Positions 1 through 12,300 of a DNA stretch of 64,000 nucleotides are shown here, one piece after another. The translations under genes were made by a program, and so were the position numbers. The DNA is taken from contig JASEVX010000130.1 of the NCBI GenBank assembly GCA_031761405.1, forward strand, positions 141,501 to 205,500, read 5' to 3'. The stretch comes from Serripes groenlandicus. Its lineage: Eukaryota; Mollusca; Bivalvia; Cardiida; Cardiidae. The notes beneath the pieces were generated by a model that saw only the letters and a program-made list of their open reading frames with translations, was not told the origin of the DNA and ran no database searches. How positions within the stretch are numbered: the first letter of the stretch is position 1; each line of letters starts with the position of its first letter.

Positions 1-1232
1 AATATAGAATAAGATGGCCTTTGGAGTAATATATGTAAGTGATTGACAGCATGAATATAGAATAAGATGGCCTTTGGAGTAATATATGTAAGTGATTGAC
101 AGCATGAATATAGAATAAGATGACCTTTGGAGTAATATATGTAAGCGATTGACAGCATGAATATAGAATAAGATGGCCTTTGGAGTAATATATGTAAGTG
201 ATTGACAGCATGAATATAGAATAAGATGGCCTTTGGAGTAATATATGTAGGTGATTGACAGCATGAATATAGAATAAGATGGCCTTTGGAGTAATATATG
301 TAAGTGATTGACAGCATGAATATAGAATAAGATGGCCTTAGGAGTAATATATGTAAGTGATTGACAGCATGAATATAGAATAAGATGGCCTTTGGAGTAA
401 TATATGTAAGTGATTGACAGCATGAATATAGAATAAGATGGCCTTTGGAGTAATATATGTAAGTGATTGACAGCATGAATATAGAATAAGATGGCCTTAA
501 GAGTAATATATGTAAGTGATTGACAGCATGAATATAGAATAAGATGGCCTTTGGAGTAATATATGTAAGTGATTGACAGCATGAATATAGAATAAGATGG
601 CCTTTGGAGTAATATATGTAAGTGATTGAAAGTATAAATATAGAATAAGATGACTTTTGAAGTAATACATGTAAGTGATTGACAGTATAAATATAGAAAA
701 AGATGACCTTTGAAGTAATATATGTAAGTGATTGACAGCATGAATATAGAATAAGAGGACCTTTGAAGTAATATATGTAGGTGATTAACAGCATGAATAT
801 AGAATAAGAGGACCTTTGGAGTAATATATGTAAGTGATTGACAGCATGAATATAGAATAAGATGACCTTTGAAGTAATATATGTAGGTGATTGACAGCAT
901 GAATATAGAATAAGAGGACCTTTGAAGTAATATATGTAGGTGATTGACAGCATGAATATAGAATAAGAGGACCTTTGGAGTAATATATGTAAGTGATTGA
1001 CAGCATGAATATAGAATAAGATGACCTTTGGAGTAATATATGTAAGTGATTGACAGCATGAATATAGAATAAGATGGCATTTGGAGTAATATATGTAAGT
1101 GATTGACAGCATGAATATAGAATAAGATGACCTTTGGAGTAATATATGTAAGTGATTGACAGCATGAATATAGAATAAGATGACCTTTTGAGTTATATAT
1201 GTAAGTGGTTGACAGTATGTATATAGAATAAG
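1..1232. repeat. 53-bp minisatellite array (about 23 copies)
   Basis: A 53-bp monomer (key motif GGAGTAATATATGTAAGTG) repeats head-to-tail from the first base, so the array probably continues beyond the window. Copies up to about 615 are nearly identical. Copies at about 620-1010 carry shared variants (AGAGGACC, TTTGAAGTA, GTAGGTG), which suggests block-wise amplification. The last copy decays at about 1232. Open frames across it, such as a 126-residue one on the minus strand, arise because three monomers (159 bp) restore the frame, and they are not evidence of a gene. Most copies contain GTAAGT, a 5' splice-site-like hexamer. Confidence 0.97.
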
Positions 1233-1289
1233 TTACATCTTTCAACAATTGTTATATTCACACTCTCCTAAACTGTTTTAAGTTAAAGG

Positions 1290-1503
1290 TTAACTCTTTC
1301 AGCGCCAAAGGCAATATTGAGATTTTTGCAAAAAATGCAGATTCAGGTGAGTCAGCTCGTAACGAGCTGTCTCACCTGAAATCAGCATTGTTTGCCTTTT
1401 AGTTACCAAAATAGTCCAAAAATTTCATAACATGAGAAATGGACACATCTTATTTTGAACATTGAAGAGTCTACTTTAAACAATTCGGCGCTGAAAGAGT
1501 TAA
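1290..1503. mobile_element. TTAA-flanked MITE (piggyBac-like), 212 bp
   Basis: TTAA stands at both edges (1290-1293 and 1500-1503). Inside are perfect 13-bp inverted repeats, CTCTTTCAGCGCC (1294-1306) and its complement (1487-1499). A second, internal inverted repeat is centred on CAGCTCGTAACGAGCTG near 1361 and extends to TCAGGTGAG/CTCACCTGA. There is no coding capacity. TTAA target duplication is characteristic of piggyBac transposases, so this is probably a non-autonomous derivative; the assignment is by structure only. Confidence 0.85.
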
Positions 1504-1730
1504 AAGAACTTCTTCATTTGGTATAAGTTATTTTTGAGCTATACTTAAATCAGGTAAATTCAAGTTATTTCGGATTACTATTTGATGTTCACCTATACAT
1601 TTGTTTATGTAAATGTATGTAAATGTTGAAATAGATGTATTTGTATAAGTCAAATAAAAGATATCTATCATTTTTGTTACTGTTTGAACCAAGCCACGAA
1701 ATTTAACCTTTTGTCACAATTTATATATTA

Positions 1731-1790
1731 CTGATTGGGGTTTAACGCCGTTTTTAACAATTTCTCAGTCATATCATTTCGGCGCACTAC
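1731..1790 (-). mobile_element. SINE 3' fragment
   Basis: On the minus strand this is the 3' part of the SINE seen complete at 47957-48211. It shares the GGGGTTTAACGCCG and TTTCTCAGT segments and the tetranucleotide-type end. The tRNA-like head is missing, so it is a 5'-truncated or decayed copy. Confidence 0.75.
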
Positions 1791-2093
1791 CAATTCTCAA
1801 TTGACAATAGTCAAACTCACGCTTTAGTACTCTTGGTTGTTTGGGTAGTACATAATGTACTACGAAAGCTACGGTCTATCTGTGTTGTATAACTGAAGTG
1901 TTGAATGACTTTTAACAAACAACAACAACAAGTTGCATCACAATCGAAGTACGCCTTGTTATATAAGTACATTTAATTTAATAAATTATGATATCTGTTA
2001 TAATGTTCTCTTATTTAAATTCAGATAAGCAGCATTCTGCTTTAATTTGTTATTATCAAACAACACTTGGTACATCAGTTGGGGAGGACATGG

Positions 2094-2352
2094 CAGTTGT
2101 GATAAATAGATAACAACATGTTCAGGTGTGTTTTTGTCAAATAAAACATTCGGATCTGCATTATTCTGTATTCATGACAGCTGGGATAAATAGATAACAA
2201 CATGTTCAGGTGTGTTTTTGTCAAATAATACATTCAGATCTGCATTATTCTGTATTCATGACAGCTGGGATAAATAGATAACAACATGTTCAGGTGTGTT
2301 TTTGTCAAATAATACATTCAGATCTGTAATATATTGCATTTATGACGTCTGA
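2094..2352. repeat. 84-bp tandem repeat, 3 copies
   Basis: Units begin at about 2101, 2185 and 2269 with GATAAATAGATAACAACATG. The spacing is exactly 84 bp and the first two units differ at only a few positions. The third diverges after CAGATCTG. No coding signal. Confidence 0.95.
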
Positions 2353-4283
2353 GATAACGAGATGTTTTCAATCAATACCGATTTCATTTATATTTCATAC
2401 TTAAGTTGGCTTTTAACATTTCTTTAAAACTTACACTCAGGAAGAATGTAAAACCGCATGGACGTGGTCGATCCTGACCAGACTGAACAAATGCATAAGC
2501 TTATCAGGATTCATTAGTCACATATTCATGAAGATGATATTATCATATATATATATATATAATATAGCATAACTCTACATTAATGGCCTATGCCATGTAG
2601 CATGTAACATCTTGATTTGGATGCAGAATAAATATCAACCACCAGGCAGATCTTTCATTATGTTGGCATCATGTAAATAGTGCACACCAACGCTGCATGG
2701 CGGCATGACATTGTATTGAAAAGAAAAAAAATACCCTTTACATTTACAGACGGTCAGTTGCCTAGAATGAATAATGGGTTGAATATTGCTAGAAAAAAAC
2801 CTCATAGTAACAACTACATGTTTTCACCGTATTAACAGAAGTATCGTTGAAAGTACAATTATCCAACAGGAATCACAGGATACAGGATACAGCATACACC
2901 TAACAACTGGTCAAGATCCTTTCATCAAACTGCGTTTTCCCCATGGTTTAAAAACTATCTAGAATCATTGTTGCTTCAGGAGATCAATAGATTACAACAA
3001 AAACAATGATTCCAATATTCTTCTTGTCATTTTATACAAACCATTTTGATATTTGATCCATTTCTCCATGATCTCAATCCATGTCAAAAGTTAGATAGCC
3101 ATTGAATTAGTAGCATCACTGGTTATACTATCACTTTATGTTTGTGCAACTGAGTGATGTATGTAAATATGCTAGGTCAGCCTCCTGCAAGTGCAACACC
3201 CATTGAGAAATTATTTCATGATAAATCTTTCTTACAAATTACGTAAACCATGACGCAATATAGTACTAACAGCGCTGTTTAACTGGAGTCGGTATGTTGT
3301 GTACATAATAGATTGAGCTGTTTTCTACTGTCTAGGATGTTTTAGACAAGTGTAGATTAAGATCTACCCGCATATACATCACACATGAGCTAGGTGTATA
3401 CTGTTTGTCCTAAGTATAACAAAGGGTTCTACCTATACTCCTAGCTGCGGATTAAATTGAATGGATGTGCACGCTGATCTGTTTCTTTAACGCTCGCAAA
3501 TGCATGAAAGTTGTTTTTTCGTTAAGCAACGCCCAATTTAAAACCTATTATTGAATAATAATGACACAAAATAATATGTTTATTAACCGCAATTTCAACT
3601 GATTCACACGGTTTTATTTCATAGACTTTTGTTTTTCCATGACTATAAGTTCAACACCTTATTGAGGGCTATATACTATTCAATTTACTTTTCGCAGATG
3701 CTTATATACTTTTTTCATACAGTCTTGTATAACACCATAGCAGCGTTAAAATATATTCAGTATGTATTTAAATTGAAAGTTGATGGCAATGAATAGGTAT
3801 ACACACACATTTCACATAATCAACCTTATATATATATATATATTTAAGATTTAAAAAATTACATGTCAGTGTGTTAAACTTGAAATGGAGAATAGATGTG
3901 TTTATTTAGGCACTGGCCCCGTGGCGGATCATTTACTGTTGCGGAACATTGCTAAATCAAAGCGCTGAAAGCGCTGATGGTATAGGGGCATATGTAAGTT
4001 GAAAATATATGGCATATATGGACAAACATTGTTTAAAAAAAAAATCATCGACCTTTAAACGAACCAAATCAAACATTTTTTAAACAACAATAACCAATAC
4101 CTCATTTTTAGCCTTATCTTGTATAAACAAAATAAATCACGAAGGACTAAAGATTGACAAAAAACTGAGCAGCGACCCTTAATTAAAATATTTCCAGTTC
4201 AGAAAACACTAAAGATCTACAATGTATATTGGAATCATGCTCATAAATGAAAGACAATCGAAAGCATGCTAGAGTTATGTCTT
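2353..4283. other. AT-rich DNA without a recognisable gene
   Basis: I find no coding region, RNA gene or repeat array here beyond two short dinucleotide tracts: (AT)n at 2545-2561 and (TA)n at 3826-3843. Stop codons are frequent in all frames. Confidence 0.6.
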
Positions 4284-5000
4284 TTGTGCACTGCACATAT
4301 GTAGCTTATTAGTTTCCTATACACACAGTATTATATTGATTCATTGAACATCTATTGAGACAATGACCAAAGAAATATATGAACGAAATGAGTTTATACC
4401 TAAAATAACAGATCAGATTTGCGTTCGAAATATTGCATCGGTCTCCTCATCTCAATGTATAAGTGTGACGACTTTGAAATGGATCTGCCAAACAAAAACA
4501 ATGTGTTGACCCATTAATCCAAACCGTAACGGACAGACAGACGGATGTATGAACAGACAGTCAGTCGCTCTGGACAAAATACAAAGCTTGGGGAAGCACT
4601 CATTAACGAACAAGAGCATTTCACGGAACGCATGAGTTGCACGCGAAAGTCATATAATAAGTGAGAACATGGAAAGAAAAAATATACACACTCCAAACAC
4701 AGCATGCTAACGTTTTGGTAACGTTTTGGTAATGATGCACTGCACATCTGTTGGTTATAAGTTACCTACACACCAAGTTTTAAATGGATACAATGGAAAT
4801 TAATTGAGAAAATGGCTAAATAAGAAAACATGGAGATTACTAAAATAAGCAGACCAGAGTTATGTACCTAGTATTATCCCGTTCTCCTGATCACACTGTA
4901 TAAGTGTGACCACTTCGAAATGAATCTGACAAACAGAAACAACGTCTTGACCAATAAATGCAAACCATGGAGGACGGATGGACGAATGCACATTCAGGCA
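4284..5000. repeat. Two diverged direct copies of a dispersed repeat
   Basis: 4284-4560 and 4733-5000 share, in the same order, TGCACTGCACAT, TTGAGA.AATG, GTATAAGTGTGAC, CGAAATG.ATCTG and a terminal GGACAGACAGACGGATG-like tract. They lie about 447 bp apart. The purine-rich GACGGACG-type ending is common in mollusc interspersed repeats. Copies have clearly diverged, so the duplication or the two insertions are old. Confidence 0.7.
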
Positions 5001-5228
5001 GACAGCCGGCCGGATGCCGGATAATGTCTCCAAGCTTTACAGACAGAGACAACACATAAAGTATTGATTACAGAAGACTGGTTATATGCGTTAAATCACG
5101 TCTGTGTTTAGGAAAGGGTTAACATGGTATGGTATTTGTAATGTATTTGCAGTTTAATTGAATCTCCGAAAAGGGCACATACAAGGTTAATTGACAAACA
5201 CCTATTTAGACTACATTTCTAGTGTATT

Positions 5229-5560
5229 GACGCCGCGTGGAAGCGCGGCGTCAGTATGGGATAGGTTTTAATTTTATACCATGGGATGACGTAATCGAAA
5301 AGGGAGCAACCAACATTATTGTTAAGAAAATCTCTGTTTTATGTTTTTTTAAAAAGAAAACCTTTATGATTGAAAAAATTGTATAAAATGATTTTAGAAA
5401 CAGCAAGATACAAATACGTATGACTTCTACCGTTATTACAAAACGTTAGACGCATGAAATGGGTATTTAATAACTGTTCCCTAACTTCCTAGGCTACGCT
5501 TTTTTTTATAGTTTGGTCTAGGAACCGAATCACCAAAGCTCAGAAAAAAGTTTCTGGCGA
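5229..5560 (+). mobile_element. Hairpin-ended interspersed repeat
   Basis: It starts with a 9-bp perfect stem, GACGCCGCG TGGAAG CGCGGCGTC (5229-5252), followed by ATAGGTTTT, ACCATGGGATGACGTA and GGGAGCAACCAACATTATT. It runs to about TTCCTAGGCTACG (5490s) and beyond. The same body occurs in reverse at 33870-34240. A shorter similarity (hairpin, ATAGGTTTT, CACATGGGA) begins at 13953. No reading frame. The hairpin may mark a transposon end; the class is undetermined. Confidence 0.65.
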
Positions 5561-5785
5561 TGGTTTTGCCTAATAACACTATTGAGATTTTTAAATAAGT
5601 GGGTAATCTTTAAAAAATCAATGAAACAAATGTAACATACGACACTTAATAAAACTATTTTCTTTTACGCACATGTTTTCTGCTGCATGTGCATCAAACC
5701 TAGTCTGCATGTTGTAATAAAATAGTAAAATGAACGAAATATTGCAGAAAAGAGAGGTGAGCAATGATCTGTGTTGCACTATAAT

Positions 5786-6030
5786 TAACCGGTAGCGATG
5801 CGCACTGTCAATCAATGGGCTATGAGTTCGAGCCACAGTTCAGCCATCATTCTTTCCGACGTTTGACAAAATTCAATGTTGGCATTATTCGTCTTCCACC
5901 AATGAATTTTAGACTATGTGGAAAAGGAGCCATTTGCTAATGAAGACGTGTGGGCGAAAGCCAGGGCACAGATGGGTAGGTGATCGTGCGGTCGTGTTAT
6001 GAGGGCGTTTGTCCCCAATCAATGAATCAC
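5786..6030 (+). mobile_element. tRNA-derived SINE (type A), diverged
   Basis: The tRNA-like head has a recognisable B-box-like GAGTTCGAGCC. The body matches the fuller copy at 59341: CATTCTTTCCGACGTTTGAC, CGTCTTCCACCAATG, then a tail CCCCAATCAATGAATCA. The A box is weak. Old copy, no coding. Confidence 0.75.
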
Positions 6031-6177
6031 TATTTATAAGATACATACAGTAATTGAGGACACGATATCAACTTAAACCCACTAAGACATATCAAACTAT
6101 CCTGACATGGAATCATATAAAGTTGATTATATTGAAGAAAGTACTTATTTCCCGATATAAATATAATGTAAAAACCA

Positions 6178-6414
6178 TTAACCTTTTTCCACATGTATAC
6201 AACAAATCTGCAGCAAACGACTTTGCAAACATCTAGACAAAAACGTTTCATTTCTCTATCAGTGAATGTATAATCGCTAACCAAAAAAGTTGAAATATTG
6301 TGGCAAAAGGAGAAATTGCTCGTTTTGAGCAATTTCTCGTTTTGTCACAATGTGTTTTCAATATAAGTCTGATGCAGAGACGTCAGAAAGCGTCAAATAG
6401 AAGGGAACAGGTAA
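6178..6414. mobile_element. TTAA-flanked hairpin MITE (family a)
   Basis: It opens TTAA-CCTTTTTCCACATG. A central perfect hairpin (6309-6338, GAGAAATTGCTC / GAGCAATTTCTC around GTTTT) follows, then CAGAGACGTCAGAAAGCGTC and a degraded GGGAACAGGTAA end. Inner segments CTGCAGCAAACGACTTT and CATTGTGGCAAAAG define the family across the window. Open frames over it in both directions are by-products of its symmetry. Confidence 0.85.
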
Positions 6415-6615
6415 AGGCTTGAGAGTGATAGATTGAAACAGTTTGCCATGAATCTTTGTGAAGTGGTTAGTGTTTGTAGTGCACTATTAACAGCTTCGAT
6501 ATGTCTGAGAGTATTCCACATTTAACTCTTTTCAACAAATACCAGCTCTTCAGGAGACGTCTTTGAAAATATTGCAAATTACTATATATGAAAGCATAGT
6601 TATTGAATAAAGCTT

Positions 6616-6690
6616 TAAACATTGTGACACAAGGGGAAATTGCGCATTATCAGCAATTCACCTTTTGCCACAATGTTTTCAAAATTCGCC
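6616..6690. mobile_element. Core fragment of family-a MITE
   Basis: Only the central hairpin is left: CATTGTGACACAAGGGGAA, then AATTGCGCATTATCAGCAATT and TTTTGCCACAATGTTTTC. Outer arms are absent. A 67-codon open frame starts inside it and is not credible. Confidence 0.7.
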
Positions 6691-6720
6691 CGAACGATTG
6701 TTGCTTGTTTCATTCAACCC

Positions 6721-6843
6721 ACCAGAGGTCGGGATAAGGAGGGGTATTCAGCTCTTTTATCCATCATTTCTAAAGCAAATAGGGTTAGAGGGCCAAATAA
6801 GGATTTTAGGACATTGCAATACGCCCCTTATCTAGAGCTCTGA
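6721..6843. mobile_element. Short foldback-MITE relative (family c) without hairpin
   Basis: The left end ACCAGAGGTCGGGATAAGG (from 6721) and right end CCCCTTATCTAGAGCTCTG (to 6843) match the ends of the elements at 36760 and 50865. The long central hairpin of those copies is missing here, leaving a form of about 120 bp. Likely an internal deletion derivative. Confidence 0.7.
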
Positions 6844-7078
6844 CCCACGTTAAGTTTCATTCAAGTCTAAAAGTTCACCGGATTGTTATTCATCCTGTCG
6901 CAATTTTCAACTGTGACAACTTCAAGGGTATTAACACCAATTAAAGCTTAAATGAGCAATCGTGGAATCCCGTTTACGGTTATTATGTTTTAGATTTCGG
7001 ATTATTTTAATCACGGGACACCGCTCGCAATGTGAAGCGTCAGTCATGAGCCAGTGCATGAGTAAATGTTTCCATTTC

Positions 7079-7308
7079 TTAACACTTTCCCTCATACGAC
7101 AATTCTGCAGCAGATGACTTTGAACGTATTTTGTCAAACATTAGAAAATCTCTATAATTGAATGGATAACCTATGACTTAAAGTGGAAAACATTGTGGCA
7201 AAAGGAGAAATTGCACGTTTTGTGCAATTTCTTCTTTTGTCACAATGTTTTCAAAAAGCCGTCTGCTTCAGAAGCGTCAGAAAGCGTCTATATGAGGGAA
7301 AGGGTTAA
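7079..7308. mobile_element. TTAA-flanked hairpin MITE (family a), well preserved
   Basis: TTAA at 7079-7082 and 7305-7308. The termini CACTTTCCCTCATA and TATGAGGGAAAGGG match as inverted repeats at 13 of 14 positions. The central hairpin has AGAAATTGCAC / GTGCAATTTCT arms. About 222 bp between the target sites, with no coding capacity. It is among the best copies for defining the family. Confidence 0.9.
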
Positions 7309-7667
7309 CTGTGTAGGTTTCAGATCATCCTGTCCACCTGCCCTGTCTTATCAGAATCTTCTCCAAGCTGCCAAAATATTGTAACAATCCCGTGTCAGTA
7401 ATATGTGAGTGTGTAGATCATGAGCAGATTGTGTGGATGCACAGGCTGATCTGGTTCTATTCGGTTTATATTACTTTATAACAATGATGATACTTTTCAT
7501 TTTTGAATTTTACCAAACTTATCCTAAAATTAAATGTTTTCCTTCTCGAAATGTGTATATCCGATACAAATTGTCTGCATCTTTCATACTTTAAATGATT
7601 CCATTATTCCATTCCCGTATTTTGCTTATTAATGTTCCCTTTTCTTTATTAGTTACTCAATTGAATT

Positions 7668-7838
7668 CAGGCCCCGAAACTATAAAACTTTTAAAACGTG
7701 CTCCATGCTCAGAAATGAACTCCATGCTCCAATTAAGGCTTTTAATTGGTCAATTTGGAGAACGAATTTGCTTCTGACCAATCAGATACTTGAGCACAAA
7801 TTCTGAGCACAGATTAAACTTTATAGTTTCGGACCCTG
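7668..7838. mobile_element. hAT-like MITE, about 171 bp
   Basis: The left end CAGGCCCCGAAACTATAAA and right end TTTATAGTTTCGGACCCTG are inverted repeats of about 19 bp with three or so mismatches. A CAGGG-type terminus is typical of hAT elements. Flanking 8-mers match only partly, so the target duplication is not established and the element is probably old. Confidence 0.7.
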
Positions 7839-7856
7839 GTTGCAGTACACCAAGTA

Positions 7857-8253
7857 AATTCCATCTTTGTTTCCATATAAATCGACCAGTTTCAGTCCTC
7901 AATTGTCACACTTTCTAAGCGTTTCTCAAGTAGAAAACCTATACCAATGAAAAGAGTTACCTCTACGCTTTAACAAAATCCAAAGAAAAGGGGAGGGCGG
8001 AGGGGGTCATGCATTATGCAAAGACGAATTCACCATACAAAATGGTTACCGTAGATTTGGACCAAATCGGTCCCGGACCAAACCGGTGTTTAGCATTCTC
8101 TACCTTTACTTTCAAACAATGTCAAAATACTTAAAATGATCAAATCCATCATTTCAAGTGCATCCTACACACATTAACAATTAATTTAAACTCAATGTCA
8201 TATATTCAATGCACTCTGGGGATGGTATTCACCTATTTCTACGCAAAAAAACA
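7857..8253 (+). repeat. About 390-bp dispersed repeat, copy 1
   Basis: Same-orientation match to 16492-16883. Shared landmarks in order: TTTGTTTCCAT, AATCGACCAGTTTCAG, GTCACACTTT, AAGCGTTTCTCA, ATCATGCATTA-type, CCCGGAC.AAA, ACATTCTCTAC.TT-type, ACTCAATGTCATATATT, TTTCTACGCAAA. No open frame runs along both copies. Class unknown. Confidence 0.8.
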
Positions 8254-9330
8254 TTTTTGTTATGGACTATTTCACATGACCGATCAGCATGACCGCGTAG
8301 GTATTGGCGTAATTTGACCTTCACGAATCTGTGTTTAACATATTTCAGTTGCAATGCACGTTGCCAATGCTAACGAAAACAATGTCATTGTTGAAATCCA
8401 AATAACTCGTTGATCACATTTGTCTTGAGACAAGGGTATGACAAACTCGACATAACTAACTGATTAGAATACTAAACGATTCTTATTAACCTTTCTGCTC
8501 TTGGAGATATACATAAGTTCATCCTAGTTCTAATGAATCTAGTCGATCCTAACTCCTTTTATTGATTAACCAATTTGGGTGACAGTAGACGGGGTTGTAA
8601 ATCTCATGAATGTTTAACAGGCTCCAAAGATGCATTATTTACGGTACATCCTGATTGAAAACATTCCACAAACGTCTGTAATATAGCAAACACAACAAAC
8701 AGTATTAGTGGATACAGGGGGTCCTGCAAAAAACCATATTCGGAGAATTCATCTTGTATTATTTGTTCAATCCTTAATTCGTTCTAGTTCTCAAAATGAG
8801 GTTAAGAATCGATTATTCGTTCTCTGTCTCACATTCAGACTTCTTAAACATATAACAGAAGGACGACTAAGATGTTACTTTCCTCAGATTATCAACACAT
8901 ACTAGAAACTCCTCAGTAAGTTTATAACTGTTTGCAGTGAATTCATAATTTTTACTTAACGTAACGGAACTACTTTCTTTCGATGTTGTTAAAAGAATTT
9001 ATGAAAATACTTAGTCTTAAAACGAATAACAACTCGACTTAACGATACAATAAAGATGAGCTGTGCATTTAAATTTGTGATTCGGCACTCTTTAAAATAC
9101 CACCCTTTGCTGTTCGCTCGATGAAAGAAATTTGGATAATACACTGAAACAAACAATTATCCTCTTTCTGATAAGCGGTAAACCCAAATAATATATATAC
9201 TTTATCTACATGTGTAATATACTTATGCAAGCAAATAAAAAGCATCGTGTCAACTTTTTAGCATTTATATTCGTTACGTTTTAAAATCGATTATAAAAGC
9301 ATAATAAATGCACGTTTTTGATATGCGATG
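8254..9330. other. No recognisable feature
   Basis: AT-rich DNA with only short, unsupported open frames (for example 65 codons at 8708). I see no repeat family shared with the rest of the window. Confidence 0.55.
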
Positions 9331-12300
9331 TAATGTGTTCACTTGTTTGAAAAGCATCATCCACACAGAAGCACGAAACAACAAAATCTTAACAACAAAA
9401 TGTTTCATTTTCTGACGTAAAACGTGGAGATGCGTGAGGTAATTACATACCGTAAAACGTGATATGCCTGAGGTAATTATATACCGTAAAACGTGGAGAT
9501 GCCTCAGGTAATTAAATACCGTAAAACGTGGAGATGCATCAGGTAATTACATACCGTAAAACGTGGAGATGCATCAGGTAATTACATACCGTCAAACGTG
9601 GAGATGCATCAGGTAATTACATACCGTAAAACGTGGAGATGCATGAGGTAATTACATACCGTAAAACGTGGAGATGCAACCGGCAATTACATACCGCCAA
9701 ACGTGGAGATGCATCAGGTAATTACATACCGTCAAACGTGGAGATGCATTAGGTAATTACATACCGTAAAACGTGGAGATGCATGAGGTAATTACATACC
9801 GTAAAACGAGGAGATACATCAGGTTATTACATACCGTAATACGTAGAGATGCATCAGGTAATTACATACCGTAAAACGCGGAGATGCATCCGGCAATTAC
9901 ATACCGTCAAACGTGGAGATGCATCAGGTAATTACATACCGTAAAACGTGGAGATGCATCAAGTAATTACATACCGTCAAACGCGGAGATGCATCCGGCA
10001 ATTACATACCGCCAAACGTGGAGATGCATCAGGTAATTACATACCGTAAAACGTGGAGATGCATGAGGTAATTACATACCGTAAAACGTGGAGATGCATC
10101 CGGCAATTACATACCGCCAAACGTGGAGATGCATCAGGTAATTACATACCGTCAAACGTGGAGATGCATTAGGTAATTACATACCGTAAAACGTGGAGAT
10201 GCATGAGGTAATTACATACCGTAAAACGAGGAGATACATCAGGTTATTACATACCGTAATACGTAGAGATGCATCAGGTAATTACATACCGTAAAACGCG
10301 GAGATGCATCCGGCAATTACATACCGTCAAACGTGGAGATGCATCAGGTAATTACATACCGTAAAACGTGGAGATGCATCAAGTAATTACATACCGTCAA
10401 ACGCGGAGATGCATCCGGCAATTACATACCGTCAAACGTGGAGATGCATCAGGTAATGACATACCGTAAAACGTAGAGATGCATCAGGTAATTACATACC
10501 GTAAAACGTAGAGATGTATCAGGTAATTACATATCGCCAAACGTAGAGATGCATGAGGTAATTACATATCGCCAAACGTAGAGATGCATGAGGTAATTAC
10601 ATACCGCCAAACGTAGAGATGCATGAGGTAATTACATACCGTAAAACGTAGAGATGCATCAGGTAATTACATACCGCCAAACGTAGAGATGCATGAGGTA
10701 ATTACATACCGTAAAACATAGAGATGCATCAGGTAATTACATACCGTAAAACGTAGAGATGCATGAGGTAATTACATACCGCCAAACGTAGAGATGCATG
10801 AGGTAATTACATACCGCCAAACGTAGAGATGCATGAGGAAATTACATACCGTAAAACGTAGAGATGCATCAGGTAATTACATACCGCCAAACGTAGAGAT
10901 GCATGAAGTAATTACATACCGTAAAACGTAGAGATGCATGAGGTAATTACATACCGTAAAACGTGGAGATACATCAGGTAATTACATACCGTAAAACGTG
11001 GAGATGGATGAGGTAATTACATACCGTAAAACGTGGAGATGCATGAGGTAATTACATACCGTAAAACGTGGAGAAGCATCAGGTAAGTACATACCGTAAA
11101 ACGTAGAGATGCTTCAGGTAATTACATACCGTAAAACGTGGAGATACATCAGGTTATTACATACCGTAACGTGGAGATGCATCACGTAATTACATACCGT
11201 AAAACGTGGAGATGCATCCCGTAATTACATACCGTAAAACGTGGAGATGCATCAGGTAATTACATATCGTAAAACGTGGAGATGCATGAGGTAATTACAT
11301 ACCGTAAAACGTGGAGATGCATGAGGTAATTACATACCGTAAAACGTGGAGATACATCAGGTAATTACATACCGTAAAACGTGGAGATGCACGAGGTAAT
11401 TACATACCGTAAAACGTGGAGATACATCAGGTAATTACATACCGTAAAACGTGGAGATGCATCAGGTAAATACATACCGTAAAACGTGGAGATACATCAG
11501 ATAATTACATACCGTAAAACGTGGAGATACACCAGGTAATTACATACCGTAAAACGTGGAGATGCATCAGGTAATTACATAACGTAAAACGTGGAGATGC
11601 ATCAGGTAAATACATACCGTAAAACGTGGAGATGCATGAGGTAATTACATATCGTAAAACGTGGAGATGCATGAGGTAATTACATACCGTAAAATGTGGA
11701 GATGCATGAGGTAATTACATACCGTAAAACGTGGAGATGCATGAGGTAATTACATACCGTAAAACGTGGAGATGCATGAGGTAATTACATACCGTAAAAC
11801 GTGGAGATGCATGAGGTAATTACATACCGTAAAACGTAGAGATGCATGAGGTTATTACATACCGTAAAACGTGGAGATGCATGAGGTAATTACATACCGT
11901 AAAACGTAGAGATGCATGAGGTAATTACATACCGTAAAACGTAGAGATGCATCAGGTAATTACATACCGTCAAACGTGGAGATGCATCAGGTAATTACAT
12001 ACCGTCAAACGTGAGATGCATCAGGTAATTACATACCGTAAAACGAGGAGATACATCAGGTTATTACATACCGTAATACGTAGAGATGCATCAGATAATT
12101 ACATACATAATGTGTTCACTTGTTTGAAAAGCATCATCCACACAGAAGCACGAAACAACAAAATCTTAACAACAAAAAGTTTCATTTTCTGACGTCAAAC
12201 GTGGAGATGCGTGAGGTAATTACATACCGTAAAACGTGAGATGCCTGAGGTAATTATATACCGTAAAACGTGGAGATGCCTCAGGTAATTAAATACCGTA

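Noticed and set aside
785..1165. 126-codon minus-strand open frame
   Set aside because: It lies wholly in the 53-bp minisatellite; three monomers restore the frame, so it stays open without selection.
6054..6332. Opposing 60- and 100-codon frames
   Set aside because: They overlap a MITE and each other and have no recognisable motif.
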